Of a stretch of DNA of 64,000 nucleotides, positions 20,746 to 34,700 are shown piece by piece. Source of the stretch: Stenopsyche tienmushanensis (Eukaryota > Arthropoda > Insecta > Trichoptera > Stenopsychidae); NCBI GenBank assembly GCA_008973525.1, contig WACJ01000523.1:1488001-1552000 (forward strand), given 5' to 3'. The notes beneath the pieces were generated by a model. The model made no database searches and was not told the DNA's origin. It saw only the letters and a program-made list of their open reading frames with translations. Position 1 is the stretch's first letter, and the number at the start of each line of letters is the position of its first letter. The translations under genes and the position numbers were made by a program.

Positions 20746-22479
20746 TTAAACTCTTTTTTGTGATTGACAACACTGCCAACCTACAGAAAGAATTTAGGGG
20801 AATTCCCTAGGCATAACTTATGAATTTCTCTCAACTGAGTTGTCATGATTAAAGTGGGGTTGCAACCTGTCAAATTTATTTTGAAAATGGGAGAAATTTC
20901 CAAAAGTTCAATTCGATCGAGATTTCTGGTAAGGATTCGAGGACCCCCTGAGTTTGAGGGCCCCGGGGCACTGCCCCGCCTAGCCCCTTGGTAGCTACGC
21001 CACTGCTGGGACCGATTGATTCGTAGAAAAAATCAGGAGTAAATGAAAGATCAATGTTTTGTAAATACAGTCTTCTAACTTGGAGCTAGTTCCTGACGGC
21101 TGGCTAACGGATTTTAATATAAAAATTTCTAGTAAATTTTTCAAAAGTTATTATAATTTATTTTATATATCTCTTATTAAAAAAGTAGTATCGTTTTGTT
21201 GTATATATTTTATCATTATTGTAGTCCATAATGGAACGAAGTCAATCGGAAGTATAGAAACATTACAAAAAAACTACAAAAAAGGAGATGCAGAAGAAGA
21301 TTTAGATTATTCCAATAAAGATGAACAAAACACTGAAGAAAGTGACTCCAAAAATGATCATTCAGAAAGATAGAACAAGATGGTTCTTTTAACTTACACA
21401 TACATACACACAAAAATATTTACTTTAAAAAAATATGTACATAATTGAAGAAAATGTCCAAAAAAGGACAAATATTTTGAGTAGAATTTTAGCAATAGAA
21501 CCTATGTACCAGTCTTATATGAATACCTTCTCTTTTTTACCAAGACAGTCTTTGGAATGTATCCCCCCATGCAAAAAGAAGATCGAGTGTATATACTTTG
21601 GATAGAAGTTCCTCGCGTTCGAATCTTCGGCCCGACGGTGAATAGCGCCCCGCAAAACACGAGAATGCAGAATTCAAATCGTTCTACGCCTAATCGATCA
21701 ATTTAGATAAAATGAGATAGTTAAATAGTATTGCTTACTGGTTGTAAAATGTTACCCATATCGATCGTTTTACTTCTAAAGATCGATCGAGAAAAACGTC
21801 CGTGTACTGGAAAACTCGAGCGTTCACTGCCTATTCTTGTATACTGGTGACGATTTTGCTACTGGAGTACAACGCGAAAACGTTGATATCTCGGGGGCTC
21901 GTCGGAGCGACGTCTCGCAGTCGGAGTCTCTCTCTCGTTCGAAACTTAGAAAACACAGCCCACGGAGGCTCTCGTCTCGAAATTACGAAAATAAAGCCCG
22001 ACGATACTAAAATGGAGCAAATTTACGAATCTCGCTCGACAAACGATGAATCAAAACCAATAGATAATTCCCTCGTCTCAAATCAATATCATAAAAATTA
22101 AGATTAATGCGCATTCTTGATAACAGATAGAGATATTAAATAAATGTGAAATTAATGCCTCATGGCGGCTCGTATTTCCCAATAGCGTACGAATTTATTT
22201 ATTAAAAAAATTGACATAAGCCCTTTCATTAGTGAGTTAATTTTAAATCGACGAAACGTAGATGCTATATTCGCATGCGCACCGCTTATCGTTCACACAA
22301 ATCCACTTTTCCCCGAGGACCGCGCAGCGTGAGTCAAGCTTGTATAACACTAACACTACTGTAAACAATACACATGTGTGGTCAATCGATACAATTGCGT
22401 TCAAATAGAATCGCTTTTGTTGCCAGGCTGAGTTTTAAATATTAATCTGTATGGAATGGAAGCCTGAGCGCTTACTAAT

Positions 22480-23840
22480 ACTATGTGTAAACCGTCTAGA
22501 AATCATTCTTCTTCTCTGGGCGGGTGTTACACTCCACGACGCCACACTTTACCCCAGAGGAGGGGCAACTGTACACCTGTGGGCAACGGTCGAACCCCCA
22601 CGGAAACGATGTTGAGTAAAGGTGCGCGAAAAAAAGCTTCGCCAGTATACTCTTCAAACGCTGCTGGTGTAGCTCAGCTAACATGAATCGGGTACGCAGC
22701 TCACCATGTGCCACGTACCCATAAAGGGGTGTGTAGCACTTTTTTTCGAAGGAGGGGAATCTTATTAGGAAAGATAAGACACCCCCCTTGCGGGTGGTAG
22801 TGTAAGATTTTCACTCACTGAACCTCTCCGGTTCCACTGCCACTCGGCTCCCGTTAAGTCTTGCTCATGGGTGGCAGCGATGTATCCCTCTTGGGTCTCA
22901 TGTTGTTGCGAAGTGCCTTCAGCACTTCGTGTGTTTATCCTATTCTATTATTCCTCGGGACCCCTCGTGTGCCCCGCTGGATTTTCTCGCTCACGGGTTG
23001 AGAAGGAGGATGCTTCAGTGCGTAACCGACGTCTCAGTGTTCAGCATCCTCCTTCTGCAGCATAACGCTCGCCGCGTATCCGCACAGCGCGTTCCATGCC
23101 ATGGCATTGGTTAGCATCGTAGGAGTCATGTTGCTCGGAGTGAGTGAATTGATTTCAAGCTCCTCCCGCAGTGCGTCCCTCCGCTCCGCAGTGATGGCAT
23201 TCCGGACCGACCTCCTTTTGAATTTTAAACAGGTGACTACCACAACAGCCGTGCTCAGTGAGTGCCTGGGTGAGATGATAGCACAGCTGGCCGTGTTTCC
23301 TGGATGCCCAGGTCTTCAGGTCCGGAACGAGCCAATGTGTCTATCGGCCTTTGGCGGAGCTATTCTATCGAGGCTGCTATTCCACCATGATGAGCTGCCT
23401 GGCTGTCTGGTTTCTCCAGTGTATATAGATTTTATTTACTTTGCAAGCAGGTCGATTGGCGGTATGGCAGACAGTGCCAGGACTGCGTCTTCTGACACTG
23501 TGCGATATGCTGATGTGACTCTGATCGCACTTCTCCTCTGTACTCTAGCCAGATTGAGCTTGGCCCTTTCGAAGTGTAGTGCCTCGGCCCATATCGGAGC
23601 TCCGTACAATAGTACCGAGTGCACCACCTCGTACAGTCGTCTACGGTTAGACTTAGAGCCTTCGATGTTGGGCATCAACCTAGCTAGACCTTCCGCAATA
23701 CTAGCCGCCTTTGTTGCGGCCTTCTCCGTGTGTGCAACAAAACGGAGCTTATTGTCAATTTCCACCCCCAAGTAACGGATGGATCTTGAGAACTTGATCT
23801 CACAGTTCTCGATACTCGGGGGTGGAGGCGCAAACTTTCT
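22480..23840 (-). mobile_element. 3' end of an R1-clade non-LTR retrotransposon
   Basis: The minus strand around 23771-23436 reads MGVEIDNKLRF, LLYGAPIWAEAL, ARVQRRSAIRVTSAYRT and SAIPPIDLLA, the C-terminal reverse transcriptase region of R1-type LINEs. Downstream minus-strand sequence to about 22480 is the broken polyprotein C-terminus and 3' region. It is truncated at the 5' side, as is usual for LINE insertions. Confidence 0.8.
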
Positions 23841-24059
23841 TCGCCTACTGGGAAGATGTCGCTGTTAATTTGGCAAATTAAATCAGCACATATTAGTGGG
23901 ATATCCTACAGATCTTCCTGCGGAAATCTTGCCTCCTCTGAAGGGCGCGGAACAAAAAGGGTAATCGTAGGGTCAAAGATCAGTGGAAGATATTCTCCGT
24001 GTGGTTAATCCGGGGAAACCCGGAACAGACCGCACAGCAGCGCCGGCAATGGGATCGTC

Positions 24060-24340
24060 TATAACAGACCCTCCACACTCATCAGTCGCTGTCTGTGGTC
24101 TATCTATTGTCCTTCTGCATGACAGCGCATACAGCATCCATAACTAACCCAATTATACAGGGAACACCAACCTCTTAGTCCAGATTTGGCCCCATGTGAC
24201 TACCATATGTTTATAGAGGGCAACGATTTCAAGACAACGCTGCGGTCGAACAATACGTACGCAAATAGTTTTCCGAGCAGTCGCATTCTTTCTTCAGTGA
24301 CGGGATCAAGAAACTTCCTATCCGATGGAATATTTTTTTT
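24060..24340 (+). mobile_element. mariner transposase fragment
   Basis: Broken translation gives LLHDSAY-like and PDLAPCDYHMFIEGNDF-like pieces, corresponding to the HDNARPH and PDLAPCDYHLF motifs of mariner transposase. Confidence 0.55.
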
Positions 24341-24699
24341 TCTAATGAAGGGAATAATGTAAAAAAATAAGATACTCCATTTGTATTTCTATACAACACT
24401 AATACATTTGTGCAGCAATACTTCAGTTGCGAAAGAAGTGATGGAAATCGAAAAACGAAGAAACTCCACATTCAACGGACGAGACGACGGCACTAGCATA
24501 CCTAGAACTTGGCTACCAATTTTATTAACATCGCACATTGGCAGCACTGGATGGAGGATACTCACAAGAAGCATCACCAAGGCGCCGGCAGCTATTTCGC
24601 GTCCAAGAGTCCGTCAGGAGACTCGAAGTATCGGATATATATTTGAAATCTTAATGTACCTCTCAAATAATTACTAAGCGCGATCGTATACCCGCTTTT

Positions 24700-24805
24700 C
24701 AGTGTAATTAAAAATATCTAAATTCATTCCAATAAACTGAATTAAAATACATACACTTTATATCTGTAAGTGTGGCATTGCAACGCATGCCGGGTATTCG
24801 TTAGT
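24700..24805. mobile_element. Possible Helitron 3' end
   Basis: GCATGCCGGGTATTCGTTAGT just before 24805 resembles the hairpin-plus-CTAGT terminus of lepidopteran Helitrons. No helicase is present. Confidence 0.3.
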
Positions 24806-25761
24806 ATACTTAAAAAAAATGAAAATTGATTGTGAAATTGGTGTATTCATTTAGCTTTTGATATGGAATTCAAGGAAGAACTTTGGTGTGTCGTAGGTGA
24901 GAAAAGGTTGCGGAGCACTGCTCTAAACGGTAACATAAAAAAATGGCAATCTAATATGTCGTCAAACAACCCGTATAAATACGTTACCCGACGCCCATCG
25001 TCAGACAGTGGAAAACGTATTTAATACGGAACCCACAAATAATGTGTTAAGACGAATAGCAGTGACAGTCGGATGCGGAAATTGCAAAGCACAGGGATGC
25101 CAACCTGACATCCCTGCGCTTTGTTTCATTTCATTTCAACTGACATCTGACAGTTTAACTTGAATTGAAAATGGTTTGACTTAAAATTAAAAAGGTTTAA
25201 CTTGGCGTAAAAATACTGCATTCCAGTTGAACATTAATACAAAATAAAGTTATAAAGAGTGTTAAGGTTCACGCTGCACGGTTCTAAGAGAAAATTAAAT
25301 TACACGCTAAGTGTGTTCTCGGAACGGATTAATTCGATTTTACATATTAAATTTAATTTCGCATTTATTTTGTTCTTAGAACGATATTTTTATTTTTTAA
25401 AACATTATGACGTTTTAATAAAAATTTTATAATTAAAAATAAGAGCTCAAATGAATATATTTTTTAATGCAATTGCCATAAAATATAAATTCGACGAAAT
25501 AAAATACGCACGATGGAAAGCCGCTTTTTTACGAATGGCAATACCGCTCTCGACTTGCCCGGCTATCATTCGACGTTTCGACAGTGACGGTTGTCGGTGT
25601 GTCATTCGTTGCCTTTCTTTTGTTATTGTTTAAAATATTACTTCAGTCGGAGCCGTTTTTTATAGTGCAGTCGACGATCCTGCAAAAGCGGTAATAGATT
25701 GAGCACTCGTCTAGCGAAGCACGTGTGTCAACTTAGCACATTCTTTTATGAAGAGTTACAT

Positions 25762-28700
25762 ATGAAGAATTTACGTAAATTGGTCAAACAGATCATTTCT
25801 GGTAAATTATATAATTTGCATGTTTGAATATGTTCCTTTGACATTTAGAAATAATCGTATATTACATTTTCTCATTAATGATTTACGCATAAATTGATGA
25901 TCACCGATTAAGTTTTATACATAGGATAACAACAGTTTCAAATTACAAATCCAGTATGAAATGTATAAATAGCTAGCAGAAAGACAGTTTATTCAAGCAA
26001 GAACAGATTGCCAAGCGGAACGGGTTCATTGTGGTCTTATTGCTTATCATTTTGAGCTACACAATTGCATTATTCTTCGGATTGCTTGTATACAAATGTA
26101 ATAATTATTTATTTATTTTTTAACTGGATAAAAGTTCTGATACTGCAAATATTTAAGCGGCTGATATGACTTTCCGCCGTGGACGTGTGCGGTCATAACA
26201 TCTGATGTGATCTTTTCAACGTCGTTCAAGATCTCCTTAGTATTTAAGATTCAATTGGAGGCTCGCATACGGCTGATCTGTGAGCCGGACTAAAATGTCT
26301 ATATATATTTATTATAATCTAATATAAAAAATTAATCTTTGTTCGTATGCAATGCGCTGCCATACCGCTCATCAGATTGCGAGAAAATTTCGTCCATTTA
26401 TTGCTAAGTACTGAGCGAGTAACATAGGCATAGTCTTCTAATATATAAAAATCAATGTTTGTTTGTCCGTATTTAATGCGCTGCAGTACCGTTCATCCGA
26501 TTGCGATAAAACTTTGTCAAATTATTGTCTACACTTGCGGAAATAACATAGGCATAGTAAAAATATTGTTTGTCCCAAGCTTAAAATTTAAATTGAAATA
26601 TGTAAAACTGTGCAAGTTTTATACGGTAAAACTTAAGTTAATATCTTGTGTTGCCTCTTCTCATTCAAACAACTGCTTGTATCCAGTCAGACATGCTCTA
26701 TATTATGTTTTTGACGTTAACTTGAGAATTTCGTCTCAGGCGGCAACGACAGTGATTTTAAGATCATTCACAAGTTCTCCAAAGGAACTCCGATTGGCGG
26801 TTGAGCCTTAAATGGATAGCAGAAACTCTAAACATGACGAAAACAACCGTTTATCGCGTTGTAACCGAAGATTTGAACACAAAGACGCACGGAAACATCA
26901 TCAAAATAACGCGTCAAGCCACAGCGTCTTTGTTATCAACGATTTCCCGCCAAATCCCCGAGTTCCCCTGCCTCTCCACAGCCTTGATCTGGCTCGTACA
27001 GGTTTTTTTTTCTCGCTTAAAAAGAGTTCTAAAAGAGAAACATTGAGACACGATTTAAACCACCCAAGCTTATATTACATTGACTCTAAAGAACATCAGG
27101 GAGAAAGCCTTCCAGGCCTGGCAGCAACGCCTCGGTACAAAAGCGGGCAATATGAATAACGACAGTTAAAATTCCTCGCCTAAAAATGTTCAAATATCAA
27201 AATTTCTATTCAGTATTTTATTGACGGTCTGAAATTTCGTTATGCACATTTTATCAATGCTCGAAATAGCGCCTAATTTTGCACCGAAGCTTGTTTTCAT
27301 CGCGTGCCTGAGATTGTTGAACAGGGTTAGGAATAATCTGCCGAGAAAACACAGAAGCACAATAACTGTGACGCGTTTCATATTAAGATTACGCTCATTT
27401 ATGATAATATCTGACGTAATAAATATAAAAATCCGAGCAAACAAAATGTTTTTTCCGCTAGCGGCTTACGCTTCGTCGAAACGTTAAATATACGACATCA
27501 ACAATAAAGATATTCGGATATCTATTTTCGACTGCTCACGTGTGACTAACGCTCGTTTGATGTTATTTATTTTAACTATTTGTTATTCGAGTATTAATTA
27601 TTTGCAGATCAACTGCTTAAATGCTCTTTGATCGGTTAGCTTATCTACTGTTCGTTGCTATTTTTACAGACCCCCCGGCTTGCTTGTCACTCATTATCTC
27701 TTATATAGTTGATACTACTCAATTATGTATAGCGTAAAAAATAGGTTCGCTGCCAGGAAGCTTTAAGAACGGAACAAAGACGAGAGGAACAACAAGCAGA
27801 CGGTCTTGTGGACGGAAAGACATCATCAGTTGGTGTAGGAGTGAATCCGAGAAGCACTTAGGCGTCGGAAATGCCCTTAAAAGGAAAGGAGGGACTAAAC
27901 TCTGCACTCCGGAAAGCCCTTATTAATAATCCAGAAGAGACGGCGGCAAAGAACGAAGCTTATGATCAACGTGTCTGACAGTTTTACTCGTTGTTCTCAC
28001 CGATAATGATTTATTCTTTAATATATTTTTCAGACCATGATAGCACCGATTAACGTGTTGAATCCTGGAGGCTATTTAGTATTAGGTATTCAGCAACAAC
28101 TCCGTTGATAAACGTAAACCCTGCCAAAGCTTCCGATCTTGATTTTGCCACGACGCCGTCCACTAATATGCATCGCATCATCATTCCATGAATCTGTGCG
28201 TCCCGATCTGCCAGCTTCGCTCATAATTATCTCCAACGCGATATTAAAAAGCAACGGGAAGAGTGCATCCCCCTGTTTGATTCCCGTCAATAGTCTCACC
28301 AGACCGTTCTTTGAATCCTTAGATTCAAAATGAAAAGATACACGACACTTCAGAGCGACTGCATCTCTATGAAGTACCGCCTCGACTTCAAATATGCATA
28401 CAGGAACATAGAGGAATTTTTATATTGCGTGAAGCGTCTCATCAACATGTTAGTGCGAATGTAGATGACTCTTTCGATGTCAACGTCGTCCCTGAGGTCA
28501 TCATTGTTCAAGCGTCCGATATATTTAATTTCTCAGACAGTCGTCCAATAGCGTTCTTAGAGCCTCGGTAAAAAATGCCAATAGCGCCCTATCATCTGCG
28601 TACATTATGTGGTCCATGCAGATGGTGATCATCAAATCTAACAGTCAAATTTGTATCATCTGCGTGGACGAGATCAACTGTTTAATTAATCGGATAAAGC

Positions 28701-31700
28701 TTTTATCCGCGTTGAATATTGAAAAACACTTGGCTTTTTGTTCTGATGCAATAATTTATAATATTTATTCATATTCGCAGTGATTGTTTTTTTGCTTAAT
28801 ACTTTATCAATCGGAATTCTGCTCGAGGAAAATAATTATTTATGTTTAGGCTACGTGTTTTATTTAAAATCATGTACCCATATTAAAATTCCTCCTTAAT
28901 GAGATGATAATATAAACACGATAAAGACAATAGATTTTCGACTCACTGACTCTCGTTTATAATTTATATTATCATAATTACCGGGCGTTATATTTACGCG
29001 ATCAATTCGAACGAGATCCGCTTTATAATGCTGCTTATGCCATAAAATTAAATTGAATGTTATTAAAATCATATTGTAGCCATTTTTAACTCTGAGCGTT
29101 CTTCAAAAAGTTGTAAAACTAACAGCGCTTTTTGTTTTGTGTTGCAGGTCCTCTCAATAGACGCGATCATGGAATCGATTTATCATTTTGCCGAAGTCTC
29201 TGCGATACAAAAGCCGAAATCTCTCTAAAGAAATGCCTCCTCGTGTCAAAGGTCACGAGATATGAATTCGAATTGTACGTTTTTGCTATTATTACGTATT
29301 CTTAAAACGTATCCTATTTTTAAATTCATATTTTACCGCAAATACTGAATTTAATTCGCATCAAACGCGCTGTGAAAAAATGATGATTGTACAAAAACCC
29401 GGTGTACTCATTTATTACAGGCTATTTTTAATGAGCAAACCGCTTAATTTGATTCAATTTATTGCTATAAAAAAACGCTCTTTGACCCATTTATCAACGA
29501 AAGAAATGAACTATGGTACGCATTAGACCATTTTTGCAATATAAATAAATTTATTTGTTCAAGAACATTCCTATATGTTTAATTAACATACTTTTAAGGA
29601 TTGAATCATAATAACCCGGTTTTGAATTCCTAAAATTGTGTGTTGAGATGCTTATCTATCGTGTTACGACACTTAAGACCTACTTAATTTTTATCGTCAG
29701 ATTCGGATGTTTTTTTGTTTGCTTTAATACATTTTAAAGTTACACAGAAGTGCTAATAACAGAGCAGATATCAGCGGAATTTTTTTGTTGAAACAATTCA
29801 TTATTTGCTAAAAATAAATTCATTTCAACGCATGCGATGCGGTGTCGTAGATTATTGCTCATATTTTTTATTGCAATTATTTTCTACAAATACCGTATCA
29901 TAAAAATGTTATCACTTTATGCAATAAATAATAAATAGTTGATGTTTTCTCGCACACAATCAGCTGAAACTGAAACAAGCTGGATATCAAAAGTAACAGA
30001 AAAATGGTTAACACGTTGATCGTCCAGCGTTATTTAGGTTGCATATCGCACAGTGCCAGAACACTCTATTCTGGTCCCTCCTGGGCTCTTCAGTTATTCA
30101 GCTTGTGGATTATTTTGTTTGTTCAGTAGGGGGCGCCTCAGAAGCTCTTCTTCGCTTCTTACATTCGACTAGCCGAGCTCAACGTCGACAACATGGTCCA
30201 CAGCATGATGGAAAGCAAGAAGAACTGGGACCTTTGGCGCGAATACGTAGAAGAGATTCTGAGCGCCAAAGAGGGCAGTGAAAGAGAGAGACGCAGAGGG
30301 CCTCTCCAACAATAGAATGGGGCCAATCACCTAACGCCAGATTATCTGTACTCCTGAAGCAACGTGGAAAACAATACCAGGGGGATAGAGAAGGACAAGG
30401 GAAGGGTTTAGTGAGTACAATCCTACATTACCCACGTAGGGTGTCTTGGCTTGTAAGAGCGAATACCGTGGATGCGAAGATTCCCCTCCCACAGGAAAAA
30501 AAAGGTCAATTGGCAATATGGCACTGATGCCAGGATAGCATCTTCCGACATTGTGCGGTATGCAGCAGCCACCCTGATCGCATTTCTTCTTTGGACTCTG
30601 GCCAAGTTGAGCTGGGCCCTTTCAACTCGTAGTGCCTCGGCGCATATCGGCGCCCCGTACAATAGCACCGAGTGAACTACATCGTTGTAGAGTTATCTTT
30701 TGCTGGTTTTTGGGCCTCTGATGTTAGTCATCAACCTTACTGCCAATTGACCTGCTCGCCCAAGAGAGATAGGCTGTCCAAAAAGGAACAACAAAGAAGA
30801 CTGCCAGAGAAAGCATCATGGCAGTGTGGCAGGTCTGATGAAACTGCTTCACAAAAGGTCGATGGACATACCGACTAATCAGACCTGGAAGAGTGGACCA
30901 GAAGAAAACACAGCCAGGTGTGTTACCACCTGACCCAAGTTCTTACCAGGGATGGTTGCTTAGGAGTTTATCTTCACAAAATAGCCAAGGAAACAAGCCT
31001 GGAATGCTATTTTGGAGCAACCAATGACGATGCCGCACACATGACGTTCGACTGCCCAGCATAGAACACTGAAAGGGATGTGCTACGCAATCAGTTGACA
31101 GTAAATACGTTCTCGTTATGCAGAAAAAGGATGAATAATTATGTAGGAAAAAGGATGAATAATAATTAACTAGTAGCTGGGTGGTAGCTGAAGAGGAGTG
31201 AGATTTTACTGGGTAAAAATTCCACACATTAGGCTCAAATCCGATAGTAAGAATGTAGAGCAATTAGCTAGAATAACAATACAATTACAGTGTAATTGAC
31301 AAGGAAGATCAGTTCCAAACGTACATGCACCTGAAGGTGTGAGGTCGATAGGAAGAATACAGGAAATTTGGAACTACCAGTGAGGTTAATGCCACCACGA
31401 GTCCAACTTCAGTTTGAAGGGTGCTGCATCAAATGACGGACTGCAGGGGCTCTAAAGCTGAAGTGTGCCATTGGCTGTTAAGGACTTTTGCACAAACTCA
31501 TGCATGTAGGTAACGGTCAAGCCCCTGGGGAAAAGACGTGGAGTAGAGTTGTCTCGGTGGGAGGCACATTAAACGCTGCTGGGCTAACCCAGCTAACATG
31601 AGTTGTGCTACGGAGCTCACCCTGTGTTGCTTACCCGTAAAGTGGAATGTGGAACTGCCGATAACATAAGTGTGAGGGATCTGTGCAAAAGGTATCACCA

Positions 31701-34700
31701 CTATCTTCAATTGCTTCGGGAGAATGGTTATAGGCTGTTCGAATGGCGACTCGTGTCCATGGCTAGGCAATACGAATGATCAAACCGATACGAGCACCAC
31801 GGGGAAGAGGTTGACGCCCCCTTATTCCTTCAAGTCCAGCGTGCCTTTGGGTACATACAAAATCGAAAGCTGTTCTTCCTGTGGGAATCTCGCCTCCTCT
31901 GGAGGGTGCGCAGTGAAAAAGTCAGGCACCTGGAAGCTCTTGCACGAGTGTATCTCGTCTGGATAAAGCTGCCTAGTCTATCCTATCCTAGTGTAGCCTA
32001 CGGATTAAATCCAAGAACGCGACTTGTGGTGGATCCTCTGTCAGCTGTTGTTTAGATTGATAAACTTGGCTGATGTCTTTGTAATTGACTAAGCCAACAA
32101 AAACAAAGGAAAGATAAAACCCCCGAAAGACGTCAGTGAAGTAAAGATTTGAGCCTCGTTATAGAAAGACATAACAACGGGACGCTCAACTCGCTTTCTG
32201 ACAAAACGACTGTGAGAGAGTTTACTGCACTTACTCCAGAATCTTCATTCAATTAAAAAGCATACTTTTTTGGACAAGTATATCTTTATTTTTATATCTT
32301 CATAATGTTTATTGGACGCTGTAAAAACAATTTTAAACGAGAAGATAAGCGAAGCGATGACCAAGTAGTGATTTTTGCAAGAAACGCTATGAATAAAATT
32401 TCATCAATTTCAAACTTGGATAATTAAAATGTATATGCAAATGAAAACCGTGAGATTTTAGAAGAATTGGCTGTAGAAGTAAAGAAGAAATTGACCATTG
32501 TCAGTGGATATCTGCTGCGTTAGCCGCCATAGAAATGTGGCAGTCCCTGACTAGGAGTGCTGAGGTCAAACTAGTGAGGGGTTATCCTGTGACATCGCCA
32601 GTGGTCTGCAGATGAATACTACAGTGCAGCAGACAACACGAAACTAATGCATTGAATACGTCATGCATTCCAACTGACACCCGGCATGAATCACTTTTCA
32701 TGATAGAATTGCCTTCCGATATTAACCTGGGTGAAGTTCTTTCATTATTTACGGTTGAAATAGTGATAAGTCTTCCGGTTGCGTGACGACTAGTGAAATA
32801 CATAACAAAGTGGCATTGCGTATTGCCATTATTGCCTTTGATTTTGTGTTTGCATCTCAAATATAAATATAGTCGTAAAGTATATAGGATCATAAATTTG
32901 TATTTTAGATATCGTCATCATGGAGCTACCAATAATCGGATCGAACAAGTTATTAGGCGTCGAGGTTCCGATTATGAAGCCTTGGTCCATTACCATAAAA
33001 TGCAGAAAGAGTTCGAACGAAAGGTTCAAAATATCTTAACCGATCTCGGCGCGGAAGTAAAAATTGTTAACAGGTTAATACACACATTTTAAAATATACG
33101 CACCATAGTAAAATGTATTATTTACGTTTGTCTAATTTTATTTAGATTGACCTACAGTCCGTCTCTGATCGATTGGTGCGATGTAGTTATGCCCTGCGGT
33201 GGAGATGGAACGTTCCTTCTTGCAGCTTCTAAAGTAAGAGATTCTAGGTAATTTGCTTGTTATTTTTCAATAAATTCTCTCAAACTTGAATATACGATTC
33301 GTTGATTCGTTCTTTTAAAAACTAGCGATTTCATATTTTGCTTAGAAAACCCGTGATCGGTTTCAATAGTGACCCCAGCAGAAGTGAAGGTCGACTTTGC
33401 TTGCCAAAATGGTGTTCGCAGGATATAAAAGGAGCCATTACATCGATAAAAGACGTAAGATTAAATCCGCAATGCAGATTTATCAATGGAATGATTAAAT
33501 CAATTTCGATTGTAAATATTGACAGGGAAAATTCAATTGGTTGCATCGAAGTCGTATAAGAACGACCTTAGCCAGTGATGAACGTCTCCGGGCCGCCGTG
33601 CAAAGCGCCCCTGTTGATCTTCATAAACCAATATTACCGAGGTATTCATGCGGTTGAATGTTAATTAAAATTGATTATTTAAAATGCTTTAATATATTTT
33701 TTTTATTTATTCAAGATACAATGTTTGTGATACTACAGATGATACATCTGATAGACCTAAAATAGCGATGAATTCCTACGGGCTAGAATTTGATCATACT
33801 ATTGACAAATGGCAGCGTATCACCGACGACGATGAACCTCTCGATAGAAATAACACACCTGGGATTTTTAAAAGGGTTCTACCATATCTTGCACTTAACG
33901 AGGTTAGATTCTGATTCAGATCTTAAGCAGTATTAATATATTTTGTTATGAATTCTGATAGTATTTCATAATTTTTAGGTCTTCATCGGTGAAAATGTAT
34001 CGGCCAGAGTCAGTCATTTGCAATTGAATATTGATCGTAGTGTTCGCCCGACTAGAACTAAATGCTCAGGTCTTTGCGTGAGCACGGGAACAGGTTCAAC
34101 ATCTTGGCATCTCAGGTATTATTTTGATTTTAGAATAAATATTAGCATTTCTGGCTGGCTAAAAATATCTCTGAATCATTATAATAACAAATATATCAAT
34201 CAAATGGATTTGTTTAAATAATGAAAATATGATAACGTCCGTTGTTTAAAGAATACTAGTTGCAATTATTGGAAGGATGATGCAATGCATCTTGGCTGAC
34301 GACATTGACGTCGTGGCTAAATTGAGATTCGAGGAAATCTGACAACAATGGCCACAGCACCGCAGAAGACATCATTACTAATTTGGCACATTGCAACCGA
34401 AGAGAGACAGAATGGGGTTTGCCATATCATTCAAAAAGATGTGAGCCTATCGATTGTTAATGGACGCTGGACAGAGCTTCTACAACCCAATAGAAGTTGT
34501 AGATAACATTGGGGATAAATTTTTTCCCAAAACTCTTACAGAAAACCCTAAAATTGAAGGGATAAGGCTTCTGTGTCCAACCGGTCCGAATTTCAGATCG
34601 CTGACACATCGAATTGTGATTGGAGCCATGCCCGAACATGTCCACAGAACATGGTCTGCGTCCATAAACGGATCTCCGTAGACACTCCGAAGTCGATGAT

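Larger units (their letters stand above)
19136..21005. mobile_element. Outer DNA transposon with CAGTGGCGTAGCTA ends
   Basis: Inverted ends read CAGTGGCGTAGCTAGATAAC at the left and, from the right, CAGTGGCGTAGCTACCAAGG. The CAGTG start suggests a hAT-type element. Flanking octamers are only weakly similar. Its own coding region is gone; it is split by a piggyBac insertion. Confidence 0.75.
18165..22430. repeat. Segmental duplication, copy 2
   Basis: Homologous in order and orientation to 3450-7060. The copy is split by a nested transposon pair at 19136-21005. Divergence is substantial, with many small indels, so the duplication is not recent. Confidence 0.75.

Noticed and set aside
21080..21373. 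Open frame ending in an acidic Glu/Asp/Ser-rich tail
   Set aside because: No ATG at the start, no family resemblance, and it lies beside a transposon boundary; perhaps a relic, not called.
32304..32428. Short ATG frame MFIGRCKNNFKRED considered as the NADK2 first exon
   Set aside because: It ends in a stop without a usable donor, and the exon at 25762 fits the phase better.
32793..33092. Possible alternative NADK2 start with a hydrophobic N-terminus
   Set aside because: The frame opens with GTG, not ATG, and the exon start at 32909 joins the exon ending 29274 in perfect phase with the conserved TRYEFEL sequence.
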